Positions 57,064 to 64,000 of a stretch of DNA of 64,000 bases are shown here, in pieces (within the stretch, counting starts at the first letter, position 1; each line of letters opens with the position of its first letter). Source of the DNA: Melioribacteraceae bacterium. Lineage in GTDB: Bacteria; Bacteroidota; Ignavibacteria; Ignavibacteriales; Melioribacteraceae. The notes under the pieces were generated by a model, which was not told the DNA's origin, did not search any database, and worked only from the letters and a program-made list of their open reading frames with translations. The stretch is from positions 62,001-126,000 of the forward strand of contig JAOADJ010000037.1 of NCBI GenBank assembly GCA_026417375.1, given 5' to 3'. The translations under genes were made by a program, and so were the position numbers.

Positions 57064-57828
57064 ATGATTTTAGATAAATTTAGTTTAAAAGGAAAAACAG
57101 CAATTGTTACCGGTGCTAATAAAGGTATTGGGCAATACTATGCAAAAGCTTTAGCTGAAGCAGGAGCAGATATTATTATAAGCGCATCATACGAACAGGA
57201 TTTTTCAGAAACAGAAAAAATTATTAATGATGCTGGCAGCAAATTTAAAGGTTATGTGTGCGATTTTTCTGATAGGAAAGATCTTTACAATTTTATTGAA
57301 CAAGTAAAAAAAGATTTTTCCAAAGTTGATATTCTTGTTAATAATGCCGGCACTATTTTACGTAAACCAATAGCTGAACACCCAGATGAATATTGGGATA
57401 AAGTAATTGAAGTTAATCTATCAGCTCAGTTTATTTTAACCCGAGAGTTTGGAAAAGAAATGGTTGAACGTGGTTATGGAAAAATTGTTTTCATTGCATC
57501 TTTACTTTCTTTTCAAGGTGGAATTTTAGTTCCTGGTTATGCAGCAAGTAAAGGTGGAATAAAACAATTAACAATGGCTTTTGCAAATGAATGGGCAAGT
57601 AAAGGTGTAACTGTAAATGCAATTGCTCCGGGTTATATTGCAACAGATAATACTAAAGCACTACGGGAAGATCCTGTTAGAAATAAAGCTATTCTTGATA
57701 GAATTCCTCAAGGCAGATGGGGAACTCCCGAAGATTTAATGGGAACTGTAGTTTTTCTTTGCAGTGATGCTTCTAATTATTTAAACGGAAGTGTTGTAAC
57801 CGTTGATGGCGGTTGGATGGGTCGTTAA
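57064..57828 (+). CDS. kduD: 2-dehydro-3-deoxy-D-gluconate 5-dehydrogenase
   Basis: A 254-aa SDR that reduces DKII to 2-keto-3-deoxygluconate. NAD site T-G-A-N-K-G-I-G near residue 19, N-N-A-G near 94, and catalytic Ser and Tyr-Lys in I-A-S-L-L-S and Y-A-A-S-K-G-G-I. The C-terminal V-D-G-G-W-M-G-R is the usual KduD ending. GGAGG precedes the start. It lies 11 bp after kduI and 15 bp before kdgK. Confidence 0.94.
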   Translation: MILDKFSLKGKTAIVTGANKGIGQYYAKALAEAGADIIISASYEQDFSETEKIINDAGSKFKGYVCDFSDRKDLYNFIEQVKKDFSKVDILVNNAGTILRKPIAEHPDEYWDKVIEVNLSAQFILTREFGKEMVERGYGKIVFIASLLSFQGGILVPGYAASKGGIKQLTMAFANEWASKGVTVNAIAPGYIATDNTKALREDPVRNKAILDRIPQGRWGTPEDLMGTVVFLCSDASNYLNGSVVTVDGGWMGR

Positions 57829-57843
57829 TCAATAGGAGATAAA

Positions 57844-58878
57844 ATGAAAAAGAAAATTGTAACATTTGGTGAAATTATGTTAAGACTTTCAACTCCCGGT
57901 TTTACACGGTTTGTTCAAACAAAAAATTTTGACGTAACATTTGGAGGTGGAGAAGCCAACGTTGCTGTTTCTTTATCTAATTATGGATTTGATTCATACT
58001 TTGTAACAAAATTACCCAAACATGAAATAGGTCAATCTGCAATAAATTATTTAAGAAGTTTTGGTGTTAAAGATGATTTTATTATTCGTGGTGGTGAAAG
58101 AATTGGTATTTATTTTTTAGAAACAGGAGCAAGCCAAAGAGCAAGTAAGGTAATATATGATCGTGCAAATTCTGTTATTTCAAAAATGAAAAAAGATGAA
58201 GTTGATTGGGAAAAAGTTTTTGAAAATGCAATTTGGTTTCATTGGACTGGTATTACTCCTGCAATCGGAAAAGATGCTCAGGAAACATTGAAGTTTGCAT
58301 GTGAAATAGCAAAAAAGAAAAATGTAATAATAAGTTGTGATTTGAACTTCAGAGCTAAAATGTGGAGCGAACAAGAAGCCCAGGAAGTAATGAAACCATT
58401 AATGAAATATGTTGATGTTTGTATTGCAAACGAAGAAGATTCTGAAAAAAGTTTAGGATTGAAAGCTGATGAAACTGATATTCATGCAGGCAAATTAAGT
58501 GAAGAAGGTTACTTTAATGTTGCAAAAAAATTGAAAGAAACTTACGGATTCAAAACCGTTGCCATTACTTTAAGAGAAAGTTATTCAGCAACAAAAAATG
58601 GATGGAGTGCTTTACTTTTAGATGATAAAGATTGTAAAGAACCTTATCGTTCTAAAAAATATGAAATTGATATTGTTGATCGTGTTGGTGGTGGAGATGC
58701 TTTTGCAAGTGGATTGATTTATGGGTTATTAGAAAAAAACAATTCAAAAGATGCCCTTGAATTTGCTGTTGCTGCCAGTTGTTTAAAACATTCTATTCCC
58801 GGAGATTTCAATTTAGTTTCTGTTGACGAAGTTGAAAAGCTTGTAAAAAGTGGTGGCTCAGGAAGAGTAGAACGTTAA
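57844..58878 (+). CDS. kdgK: 2-keto-3-deoxygluconate kinase
   Basis: A 344-aa PfkB-family kinase that makes KDPG from KDG for the aldolase at 30721. N-terminal [17 protein letters not shown] near 38, D-L-N-F-R-A-K-M-W near 168, N-E-E-D near 196 and the catalytic [11 protein letters not shown] near 281. The start context GGAGATAAAATG is shared with the paralogue at 32235. Position directly after kduD makes KDG the natural substrate. Confidence 0.92.
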   Translation: MKKKIVTFGEIMLRLSTPGFTRFVQTKNFDVTFGGGEANVAVSLSNYGFDSYFVTKLPKHEIGQSAINYLRSFGVKDDFIIRGGERIGIYFLETGASQRASKVIYDRANSVISKMKKDEVDWEKVFENAIWFHWTGITPAIGKDAQETLKFACEIAKKKNVIISCDLNFRAKMWSEQEAQEVMKPLMKYVDVCIANEEDSEKSLGLKADETDIHAGKLSEEGYFNVAKKLKETYGFKTVAITLRESYSATKNGWSALLLDDKDCKEPYRSKKYEIDIVDRVGGGDAFASGLIYGLLEKNNSKDALEFAVAASCLKHSIPGDFNLVSVDEVEKLVKSGGSGRVER

Positions 58879-58916
58879 AAATCTATTATTTATATAATGA
58901 GTATATGGGTGAAGAA

Positions 58917-58946
58917 GGAAGCTTCTATAATTTAATAGAAACTTCC
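58917..58946. repeat. Imperfect inverted repeat between kdgK and the antitoxin gene
   Basis: Arms of 12 bp with one mismatch (GGAAGCTTCTAT at 58917-58928 and ATAGAAACTTCC at 58935-58946) around a 6-bp loop span the antitoxin's 3' end. It could serve as a weak bidirectional terminator for the two convergent genes; no long T-run follows. Confidence 0.45.
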
Positions 58947-59230
58947 AATTGACCACCAAGACCATTTTGAATTATTTTTTCTAAAGTTGAAAACCGTACT
59001 TCTTTAATATTATTTTCAATTTTAGAAATATATGATTTCGAGGTTCCTACTTTTTTTGCCAATTCATCTTGAGTTAAACCCTTTTGAATTCTTGCTTGGT
59101 GAAGTAAATAACCTATTTTAAAATTTTTGTACCCTTTTTCTAATTCATCACGTTTTTTAGTTCCACGCTTTCCATAGTTTTTTCCTTTGAATTCTTCTAA
59201 AGTAATAATGTTTTTATTTTTCATTTTCAT
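58925..59230 (-). CDS. HigA-like antitoxin (XRE-family HTH)
   Basis: A 101-aa protein with a central Cro/C1-type HTH (about 41-95): I-Q-K-G-L-T-Q-D-E-L-A-K-K-V-G-T and S-K-S-Y-I-S-K-I-E-N. Such proteins neutralise a RelE/HigB mRNA-cleaving toxin and repress their own operon. It overlaps the 3' end of the toxin frame by 17 bp; toxin-first order is typical of higBA. Confidence 0.85.
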   Translation of the reverse strand: MKMKNKNIITLEEFKGKNYGKRGTKKRDELEKGYKNFKIGYLLHQARIQKGLTQDELAKKVGTSKSYISKIENNIKEVRFSTLEKIIQNGLGGQLEVSIKL

Positions 59231-59560
59231 ATTCCATTTTAATTTTTATTGCTTTCTTAATTTCTTTATGTGGAGTCTTTTGTGATTTTTTTTGAAATCC
59301 ACTTGTAACTACAATAATTTTTTCCTTTTCAAAGAAGCAAAAAATCCTGTAAATATCACTCCCAATTTGAACTCTAATTTCATATAATCCATCTGTGTTT
59401 TCAATGTGTTTTATATAGTTTCTTGGCACTATTTTAATATCTTCAATTAATTCAAATGTCCAAATAATCTTATCTTTAACTCTTTGACTTAATTTTTCAA
59501 AGAAAGATTGAAAATAATTTTTATAAAAAAAATCTTTCTATATTTCTTTTCGTTTTTCAC
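59214..59560 (-). pseudogene. HigB/RelE-family toxin, apparently frameshifted near the N-terminus
   Basis: The frame at 59429-59214 encodes the HigB (Gp49-like) core: H-I-E-N-T-D-G-L-Y-E-I-R-V, then Y-R-I-F-C-F-F and F-Q-K-K-S-Q-K-T-P-H-K-E-I. Extending this frame upstream gives the expected missing part (F-F-E-K-L-S-Q-R-V-K-D-K-I-I-W-T), but it runs into a TAG with no start codon. A GTG at 59560 opens a second frame (K-N-E-K-K-Y-R-K-I-F-F) that would join it if the 8-base T tract (A8 on the plus strand, 59525-59532) had one more T. So the toxin is either broken by a one-base loss, expressed through slippage, or affected by a sequencing error. Residues from 59429 alone lack the first helices and are probably inactive. 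Confidence 0.7.
59525..59532. repeat. A8/T8 homopolymer at the toxin frameshift
   Basis: Eight A on the plus strand (T8 in the toxin coding strand) sit exactly where the two toxin frames must join. One more T would give a continuous frame of about 115 codons. Confidence 0.75.
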
Positions 59561-59629
59561 AAAGCTAAAATATGTTATGTTTCACTTTAGTGCAACACTT
59601 TTAACAATAAAAATTATTAAATGTCTATA

Positions 59630-60415
59630 TTAATAAGAACACGAATCATTCAAGCTTGAGATGAATGAATTTATTTCACTCATTTCTTTTTTATTTAAAA
59701 TCATTTTTATAATTGCACTTCCAACAATTACTCCATCGCAATAAGGAGCAAGTGATTTAACATTTTCTGCATTTGATATTCCAAATCCAATCATCATTTT
59801 ATTTTTTTTAATCAGAGAATAAGTTCGTTCAAGATTTTTAAATGTATTTTCGTCAAAATTATTTCTTATTCCAGTTGTACCTGTTACACTTACGCAATAA
59901 ACAAATCCTTCACTTAGTTCATCAATTTTTTTAATTCTTTCGTTTGATGATGTTGGTGTTGTTAATAAAATTTTTTGTAAATGTAAAAATTCATTTGTAA
60001 AAAATGAGTTGTATTCTTCATATGGTACATCGGGAATTATTAATCCAGAAACTCCGGATCTTATTGCATTATTACAAAATTTTTCTGAACCATATTTTAA
60101 AATTGGATTAGCATACCCCATTAAAATTATTGGTTTGTTTGAATAGTTTTTTAATTCGTAACACATTTCAAAAATTTCATCAATGTTTATTTTGTTTTCA
60201 AGTGCAATTTGAGAAGAAGCTTGAATAATCGGTCCATCTGCAAGAGGATCAGAAAATGGAATTCCAATTTCAAGCAAATCAGCACCATTGTCTAAAACAT
60301 TTTTAGCTAATTCTATAAATTCTTTTTTTGTTGGAAAGCCAGCTGTTAAAAAAATTGACAAAGCTTTTTTTCTATTATTGTTAATTGTTTTAATGTATTC
60401 TGAAATGTTTATCAT
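59630..60415 (-). CDS. trpA: Tryptophan synthase alpha chain
   Basis: A 261-aa TIM-barrel subunit that cleaves indole-3-glycerol phosphate to indole. Catalytic Glu in L-E-I-G-I-P-F-S-D-P near 48, Asp in I-I-P-D-V-P-Y-E-E near 128, and phosphate-site G-F-G-I-S-N-A near 210 and G-S-A-I near 231. Its start shares one base with the trpB stop (TAATG), the classical coupling of trpB and trpA. It is the last gene of the trp run. Confidence 0.95.
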   Translation of the reverse strand: MINISEYIKTINNNRKKALSIFLTAGFPTKKEFIELAKNVLDNGADLLEIGIPFSDPLADGPIIQASSQIALENKINIDEIFEMCYELKNYSNKPIILMGYANPILKYGSEKFCNNAIRSGVSGLIIPDVPYEEYNSFFTNEFLHLQKILLTTPTSSNERIKKIDELSEGFVYCVSVTGTTGIRNNFDENTFKNLERTYSLIKKNKMMIGFGISNAENVKSLAPYCDGVIVGSAIIKMILNKKEMSEINSFISSLNDSCSY

Positions 60416-61617
60416 TAAATTTTTCCCCCTAAAGAATCAATTATTGTATTTAAATCTTTATCACCTCTTCCACTAATATTAATAATTACAATTTCATCTT
60501 TAGAAAGATTTGGAATTAATTTTTTTAGAAATGCAACCGCATGAGCACTTTCAAGGGCTGGTAAAATTCCTTCATGCTTAGAGAGGAAAATTGTTGCTTC
60601 TAAAGCTTCTTCATCAGTTGAATATTCATACTTAACTTTTTTAATGTCTTTCAATAAACTATGTTCTGGTCCTACACCAGGATAATCCAAACCAGCAGAA
60701 ATTGAATGAACATCAGAAATTTGTCCATAATGATCTTGTAGTAAATAAGTTTTCATTCCTTGAAAAATTCCGGGTGAGCCAAGTGTTAATGTTGCACAAT
60801 GTTTATTTGTATTAATTCCATAACCAGCTGCTTCAACACCAATTAAGTTTACTTCATCATCATTTAAGAAAGGATAAAAAATTCCAATGGCATTAGATCC
60901 ACCACCAACACATGCTATAATATAATCAGGTAATCTTTTTTCAATTGATAAAATTTGTTCTTTGGTTTCAATTCCAATTATTGATTGAAAATCTCTTACA
61001 ATCATTGGATAAGGATGAGGACCAACAACAGAGCCGATTATATAATGAGTGTCATTTACATTTGTTACCCAATCTCTGATTGCTTCGTTTGTTGCATCTT
61101 TTAATGTTTTACTTCCTGAAGTAACTGGAATTACTTCAGCACCCATCATTTTCATTCTGAATACATTTAACTTTTGTCTTTCAATATCAACTTCTCCCAG
61201 GTAAATAACACATTTCAAACCAAACTTGGCACAAACTGTTGCAGTTGCAACACCATGCTGACCAGCACCAGTTTCTGCAATGATTCTTTTTTTACCAAGT
61301 TTTTTTGCAAGCAATATTTGACCAAGTGCATTGTTTAATTTGTGTGCACCAGTGTGACAAAGATCTTCACGCTTTAAATAAATTTTTGCTTTACCAAAAT
61401 ATTCTGTTAATCTTTTTGCAAATGTTAATGGTGTTGGTCTTCCATTGTATTCTCTTTGAAGTAATTCAAGTTCAGTTAAAAAATCTTTATCATTTTTTTG
61501 ATTTATGTATAATGTTTCAAGTTCTTCTAATGCATGAATTAAAGTTTCAGGTACATATTTACCTCCATAAGAACCAAATTTTCCAGATTTGTCCGGATAA
61601 TTATAATTTATTTTCAT
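60415..61617 (-). CDS. trpB: Tryptophan synthase beta chain
   Basis: A 400-aa PLP enzyme that condenses indole with serine. The N-terminal [11 protein letters not shown], the PLP Lys in H-T-G-A-H-K-L-N-N near 92, E-T-G-A-G-Q-H-G near 115, the phosphate loop G-G-G-S-N-A-I-G near 238 and the final S-G-R-G-D-K-D are all present. TrpB1-type, full length. Overlaps trpF by 4 bp. Confidence 0.97.
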   Translation of the reverse strand: MKINYNYPDKSGKFGSYGGKYVPETLIHALEELETLYINQKNDKDFLTELELLQREYNGRPTPLTFAKRLTEYFGKAKIYLKREDLCHTGAHKLNNALGQILLAKKLGKKRIIAETGAGQHGVATATVCAKFGLKCVIYLGEVDIERQKLNVFRMKMMGAEVIPVTSGSKTLKDATNEAIRDWVTNVNDTHYIIGSVVGPHPYPMIVRDFQSIIGIETKEQILSIEKRLPDYIIACVGGGSNAIGIFYPFLNDDEVNLIGVEAAGYGINTNKHCATLTLGSPGIFQGMKTYLLQDHYGQISDVHSISAGLDYPGVGPEHSLLKDIKKVKYEYSTDEEALEATIFLSKHEGILPALESAHAVAFLKKLIPNLSKDEIVIINISGRGDKDLNTIIDSLGGKI

Positions 61618-62231
61618 TGAAGTGCCTTTGTTAATTTTTTATAAGTGCTGAAAAAATTTTTGACTTTTTTATGATCTTTTTTTCCCGGGTGCAATTCAAT
61701 TGAAGATGATAAATCAATTGCCGCAGGTTTAATATCATTAATAATTATCGGGAGAGATTCTAAATCAATTCCACCTGAAAGAATAATTCTGTTTAAAAAT
61801 TGTTTAGGAATTAATTTCCAATCGAATTTAATTCCTGTTCCTCCATATTCATTTTTTTTGTATGTGTCGAGCAAAATATTTGTTGAGTAATTATCTAATA
61901 TATTCCAGTTAAAATTACTATCTATTCTGAGAGTTTTAATAACTGGTACAAATATTTTTTTTATGTAATTAATATCTTCATCACCATGAAGTTGAACAGT
62001 ATTTAATTTTGTTTGAAATGCAATTTCATTTACAATTTCAGGGTCTTCATTTACAAAAACACCGACAGAAAAAATAAAAGGTGATAATTGAGAAATTATT
62101 TCTTTGGCTTTGATTGGTTCAATATATCTTTTACTTTGTTTATAAAAAACAAAACCTAATGCATCAGCTCCACATTCAACAGAAAATAGTGCATCTTCCA
62201 GATTTGTTATTCCACATATTTTAATTTTCAT
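61614..62231 (-). CDS. trpF: Phosphoribosylanthranilate isomerase
   Basis: A 205-aa TIM barrel with K-I-C-G-I-T at residues 3-8 (catalytic Cys), D-A-L-G-F-V-F near 23, V-Q-L-H-G-D near 78, D-T-Y-K near 121 and catalytic Asp followed by L-S-S-S-I-E near 178. Converts phosphoribosylanthranilate to CdRP. Overlaps trpC by 11 bp and trpB by 4 bp. Confidence 0.93.
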   Translation of the reverse strand: MKIKICGITNLEDALFSVECGADALGFVFYKQSKRYIEPIKAKEIISQLSPFIFSVGVFVNEDPEIVNEIAFQTKLNTVQLHGDEDINYIKKIFVPVIKTLRIDSNFNWNILDNYSTNILLDTYKKNEYGGTGIKFDWKLIPKQFLNRIILSGGIDLESLPIIINDIKPAAIDLSSSIELHPGKKDHKKVKNFFSTYKKLTKALQ

Positions 62232-63015
62232 TTTTACACCAGTTAGAAAATAATTGTAATTCTTTTTCTATATCATTTGATTTCATAAAATGTTCACCAA
62301 CTAAAACTGCATTTATTTTTTTTGATTTTAATTTCTCTATATCGTTTTTGGATGTGATTCCACTTTCTGAAACGGTTATAATATCAGATGGAATTAATTT
62401 TAACAATTCGAATGTAGTGTTAATATTTACATTAAATGTTTCGAGGTTGCGATTATTAATGCCTATAATTTTATTAAGAGAGAAATCAATTTTATCAAGT
62501 TGTTTCGGTGAATGGATTTCCAATAAAACATCAAGATTAATTTCCTGAGCAACATTTGTAAAATATTTTATTTGCTCAGAAGATAGAATTTCAGCAATTA
62601 ATAAAATAGCATCAGCACCATTGGACTTTGCTTCAAAAATTTGAATTTCATCTATAATAAAATCTTTACGTAACAAAGGAGCTTTTTTTATTGAAGCAAT
62701 ATCTTTTAGAAATGTAATATCTCCCATGAAAAATAATCTATCTGTTAAAATCGAAACTGCGTCAACTGAATTATTAAAATAGATTTTACTTATATCAATG
62801 TGATTAAAGTTTTCTCTAATTATACCTTTCGAAGGACTGGCTTTTTTTATTTCTGCAATTAAATTTAATTGTCCTTTTTTTGAAATAGATTTTTCGAAAT
62901 AAAAATTATGACAATTAAAGAATTGTGAATCTTCAAAACTTTTTTGAGAAAATTTATTTTTAAGATTCAATACCTCTTCTTTTTTGGCTTCTAAAATTTT
63001 TTCTAGAATATTCAT
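62221..63015 (-). CDS. trpC: Indole-3-glycerol phosphate synthase
   Basis: A 264-aa TIM barrel with N-terminal K-K-E-E-V, catalytic Lys in A-E-I-K-K-A-S-P-S-K-G near 55-63, L-L-R-K-D-F-I near 114, I-G-I-N-N-R-N-L near 184 and S-E-S-G-I near 215. Closes the indole ring from CdRP. Four-bp overlap with trpD and 11-bp overlap with trpF; stand-alone, not fused to TrpF. Confidence 0.94.
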   Translation of the reverse strand: MNILEKILEAKKEEVLNLKNKFSQKSFEDSQFFNCHNFYFEKSISKKGQLNLIAEIKKASPSKGIIRENFNHIDISKIYFNNSVDAVSILTDRLFFMGDITFLKDIASIKKAPLLRKDFIIDEIQIFEAKSNGADAILLIAEILSSEQIKYFTNVAQEINLDVLLEIHSPKQLDKIDFSLNKIIGINNRNLETFNVNINTTFELLKLIPSDIITVSESGITSKNDIEKLKSKKINAVLVGEHFMKSNDIEKELQLFSNWCKNEN

Positions 63016-64000
63016 TTGTATTTTTCACCAAATTCTTTCAGTTGCATTAATTTTTGTAAAGTTTTTCCGGATTGAATAGCATCATCAGCAATTTCAATAC
63101 ATTCTTTCAAATTATCAGAAACACCAGCAACTTTTAATGCCATTGCTGAATTTGCAACAACAACTTTATAAGAAGGTGTTTTTTCTTTTTCTGAAAAAAT
63201 GTCAAAAATTATTTTTGCATTTTCTTTACTGCTTCCACCTTTAATATCATCAATGTTTATTTTGTTGAATCCAAATTCTTCTGGTGACAATTCATAAACA
63301 TTTATGAAATTATGTCCATTTGTTTCTATAACATTAGTTGGATGTGTTAATGTAATTTCATCGTAGGAATTATTTGTACAAATAAAAGATAAACTTTTGG
63401 AGTCTAAATACTTTGAAGATTCCGACATAAGCTTTGCAGTTTCTAAATTAAATGTACCTATTAATTGTCTTTTAACATTTGCTGGATTTGTTAATGGTCC
63501 GAGAATATTAAATATTGAACGAAACTCAAGTTCTTTTCTGATAGGTGCAACATGCTTCATTGCCGGGTGATAAAGTGGTGCAAATAAAAATGCAATTCCA
63601 ATTTCATTCAATGCTTTCTCTGATAATTCAAGTGAAAGCTGAACATCAACACCAAGTTCGTGTAATACATCTGAGCTTCCACTTTTACTTGAAATAGAAC
63701 GATTACCATGTTTTGCAACTTTAACTCCGCATGAAGCAACAACAAATCCAACCGCAGTTGAAATATTAAATGTGCCAGAGCAATCACCACCTGTTCCACA
63801 TACATCAATTAAATTATCATCTTCGCATTTGATAGGAATTACCTTTTCTCGCATTGCTTTTATAAATCCGGCAATTTCTTCAGGTGTTTCCTTTTTCATT
63901 TTTAAAGCAGTTAGTAAAGAAGCAATTTGAGAATTATTTACTTCTCCACTCATAACTGATAACATTACTTTATAAGCTTCATCAAAAGTTAAATTATTGC
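63012..64000 (-). CDS. trpD: Anthranilate phosphoribosyltransferase, 5' end cut by window
   Basis: The frame is open to the window edge. Upstream of the ATG at 63965 it continues through L-T-F-D-E-A-Y-K-V, a typical TrpD N-terminal helix, so that ATG is internal and the true start lies outside. Visible motifs: D-V-C-G-T-G-G-D near residue 48 of the 63965 frame, N-I-S-T near 59, K-H-G-N-R-S-I-S-S-K-S-G-S near 80 and the G-P-L-T-N-P-A block near 147. It transfers phosphoribose to anthranilate. Gene order D-C-F-B-A on the minus strand, with trpE/trpG presumably outside. Confidence 0.95.
   Translation of the reverse strand, partial: NNLTFDEAYKVMLSVMSGEVNNSQIASLLTALKMKKETPEEIAGFIKAMREKVIPIKCEDDNLIDVCGTGGDCSGTFNISTAVGFVVASCGVKVAKHGNRSISSKSGSSDVLHELGVDVQLSLELSEKALNEIGIAFLFAPLYHPAMKHVAPIRKELEFRSIFNILGPLTNPANVKRQLIGTFNLETAKLMSESSKYLDSKSLSFICTNNSYDEITLTHPTNVIETNGHNFINVYELSPEEFGFNKINIDDIKGGSSKENAKIIFDIFSEKEKTPSYKVVVANSAMALKVAGVSDNLKECIEIADDAIQSGKTLQKLMQLKEFGEKYK

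Noticed and set aside
1-64000. CRISPR arrays, insertion sequences, prophage, tRNA or rRNA genes
   Set aside because: No regular spaced repeats, transposase or integrase motifs, or recognisable structural RNA were seen by eye. A tRNAscan or Infernal run would be needed to exclude small RNAs.

Overview
The window is strongly AT-rich. It looks like chromosomal DNA of an Ignavibacteria-like member of the Bacteroidota/Chlorobi/Ignavibacteriota group. Three things suggest this. Secreted proteins end in type IX secretion (Por/T9SS) sorting domains with an N-Y-P-N-P-F-N-P motif. Carbohydrate import relies on TonB-dependent receptors. Many genes have good Shine-Dalgarno sequences (for example AAGGAGG before 22936), which classical Bacteroidia mostly lack. 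The phylum assignment is inference; no rRNA or tRNA gene was seen.

Layout. (1) 1-3300: a partial C39-like peptidase divergent from a Ddl-like ATP-grasp gene, then a HAD phosphatase, a cobalamin adenosyltransferase and a small DUF1289 protein. (2) 3269-9600: a tripartite RND efflux operon led by a TetR regulator, with an inverted repeat upstream and a terminator at its end. (3) 9658-13111: a minus-strand group with an unknown lipoprotein, an O-methyltransferase-like enzyme, a YitT membrane protein and a small conserved hypothetical. (4) 13279-39326: a large plus-strand pectin/galacturonate locus. Secreted enzymes come first (esterase-GH105 fusion, CE12 esterase fusion, GH28, CE8), then a TonB receptor with a T9SS-secreted beta-helix protein, a cupin, an ExuT-type transporter and a DUF4861 protein. 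Cytoplasmic catabolism follows: UxaC, UxaE, KDPG aldolase, a UxuB-type SDR, a PfkB kinase, a LarA-family enzyme, PdxB, 6-phosphogluconate dehydrogenase and transketolase. (5) 39317-58878: an AraC regulator divergent from a second locus, apparently for rhamnogalacturonan. It holds a TonB receptor plus T9SS beta-helix protein, an SGNH esterase, two duplicated beta-helix proteins, a Ca-loop protein, GH78, GH2, an esterase, and KduI, KduD and KdgK. (6) 58925-59560: a HigBA-type toxin-antitoxin pair whose toxin appears frameshifted. (7) 59630-64000: the minus-strand trpDCFBA operon, with trpD cut by the window edge.

How the genes fit together. Secreted esterases de-esterify pectin, and GH28, GH78, GH2, GH105 and beta-helix enzymes cut it. 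TonB receptors and an MFS carrier import the products. Saturated hexuronate passes through UxaC, UxaE and the SDR to D-mannonate. Unsaturated uronate passes through KduI and KduD to 2-keto-3-deoxygluconate, then through kinase and aldolase to pyruvate and glyceraldehyde-3-phosphate. No mannonate dehydratase (UxuA) is present. Instead a nickel-pincer LarA-family protein lies in the same gene run as 6-phosphogluconate dehydrogenase and transketolase. That suggests an alternative route from mannonate through gluconate into the pentose phosphate pathway, and it is the most interesting hypothesis here. A shared AGTAAACGATAAA-like site before three pectin promoters points to one dedicated regulator.
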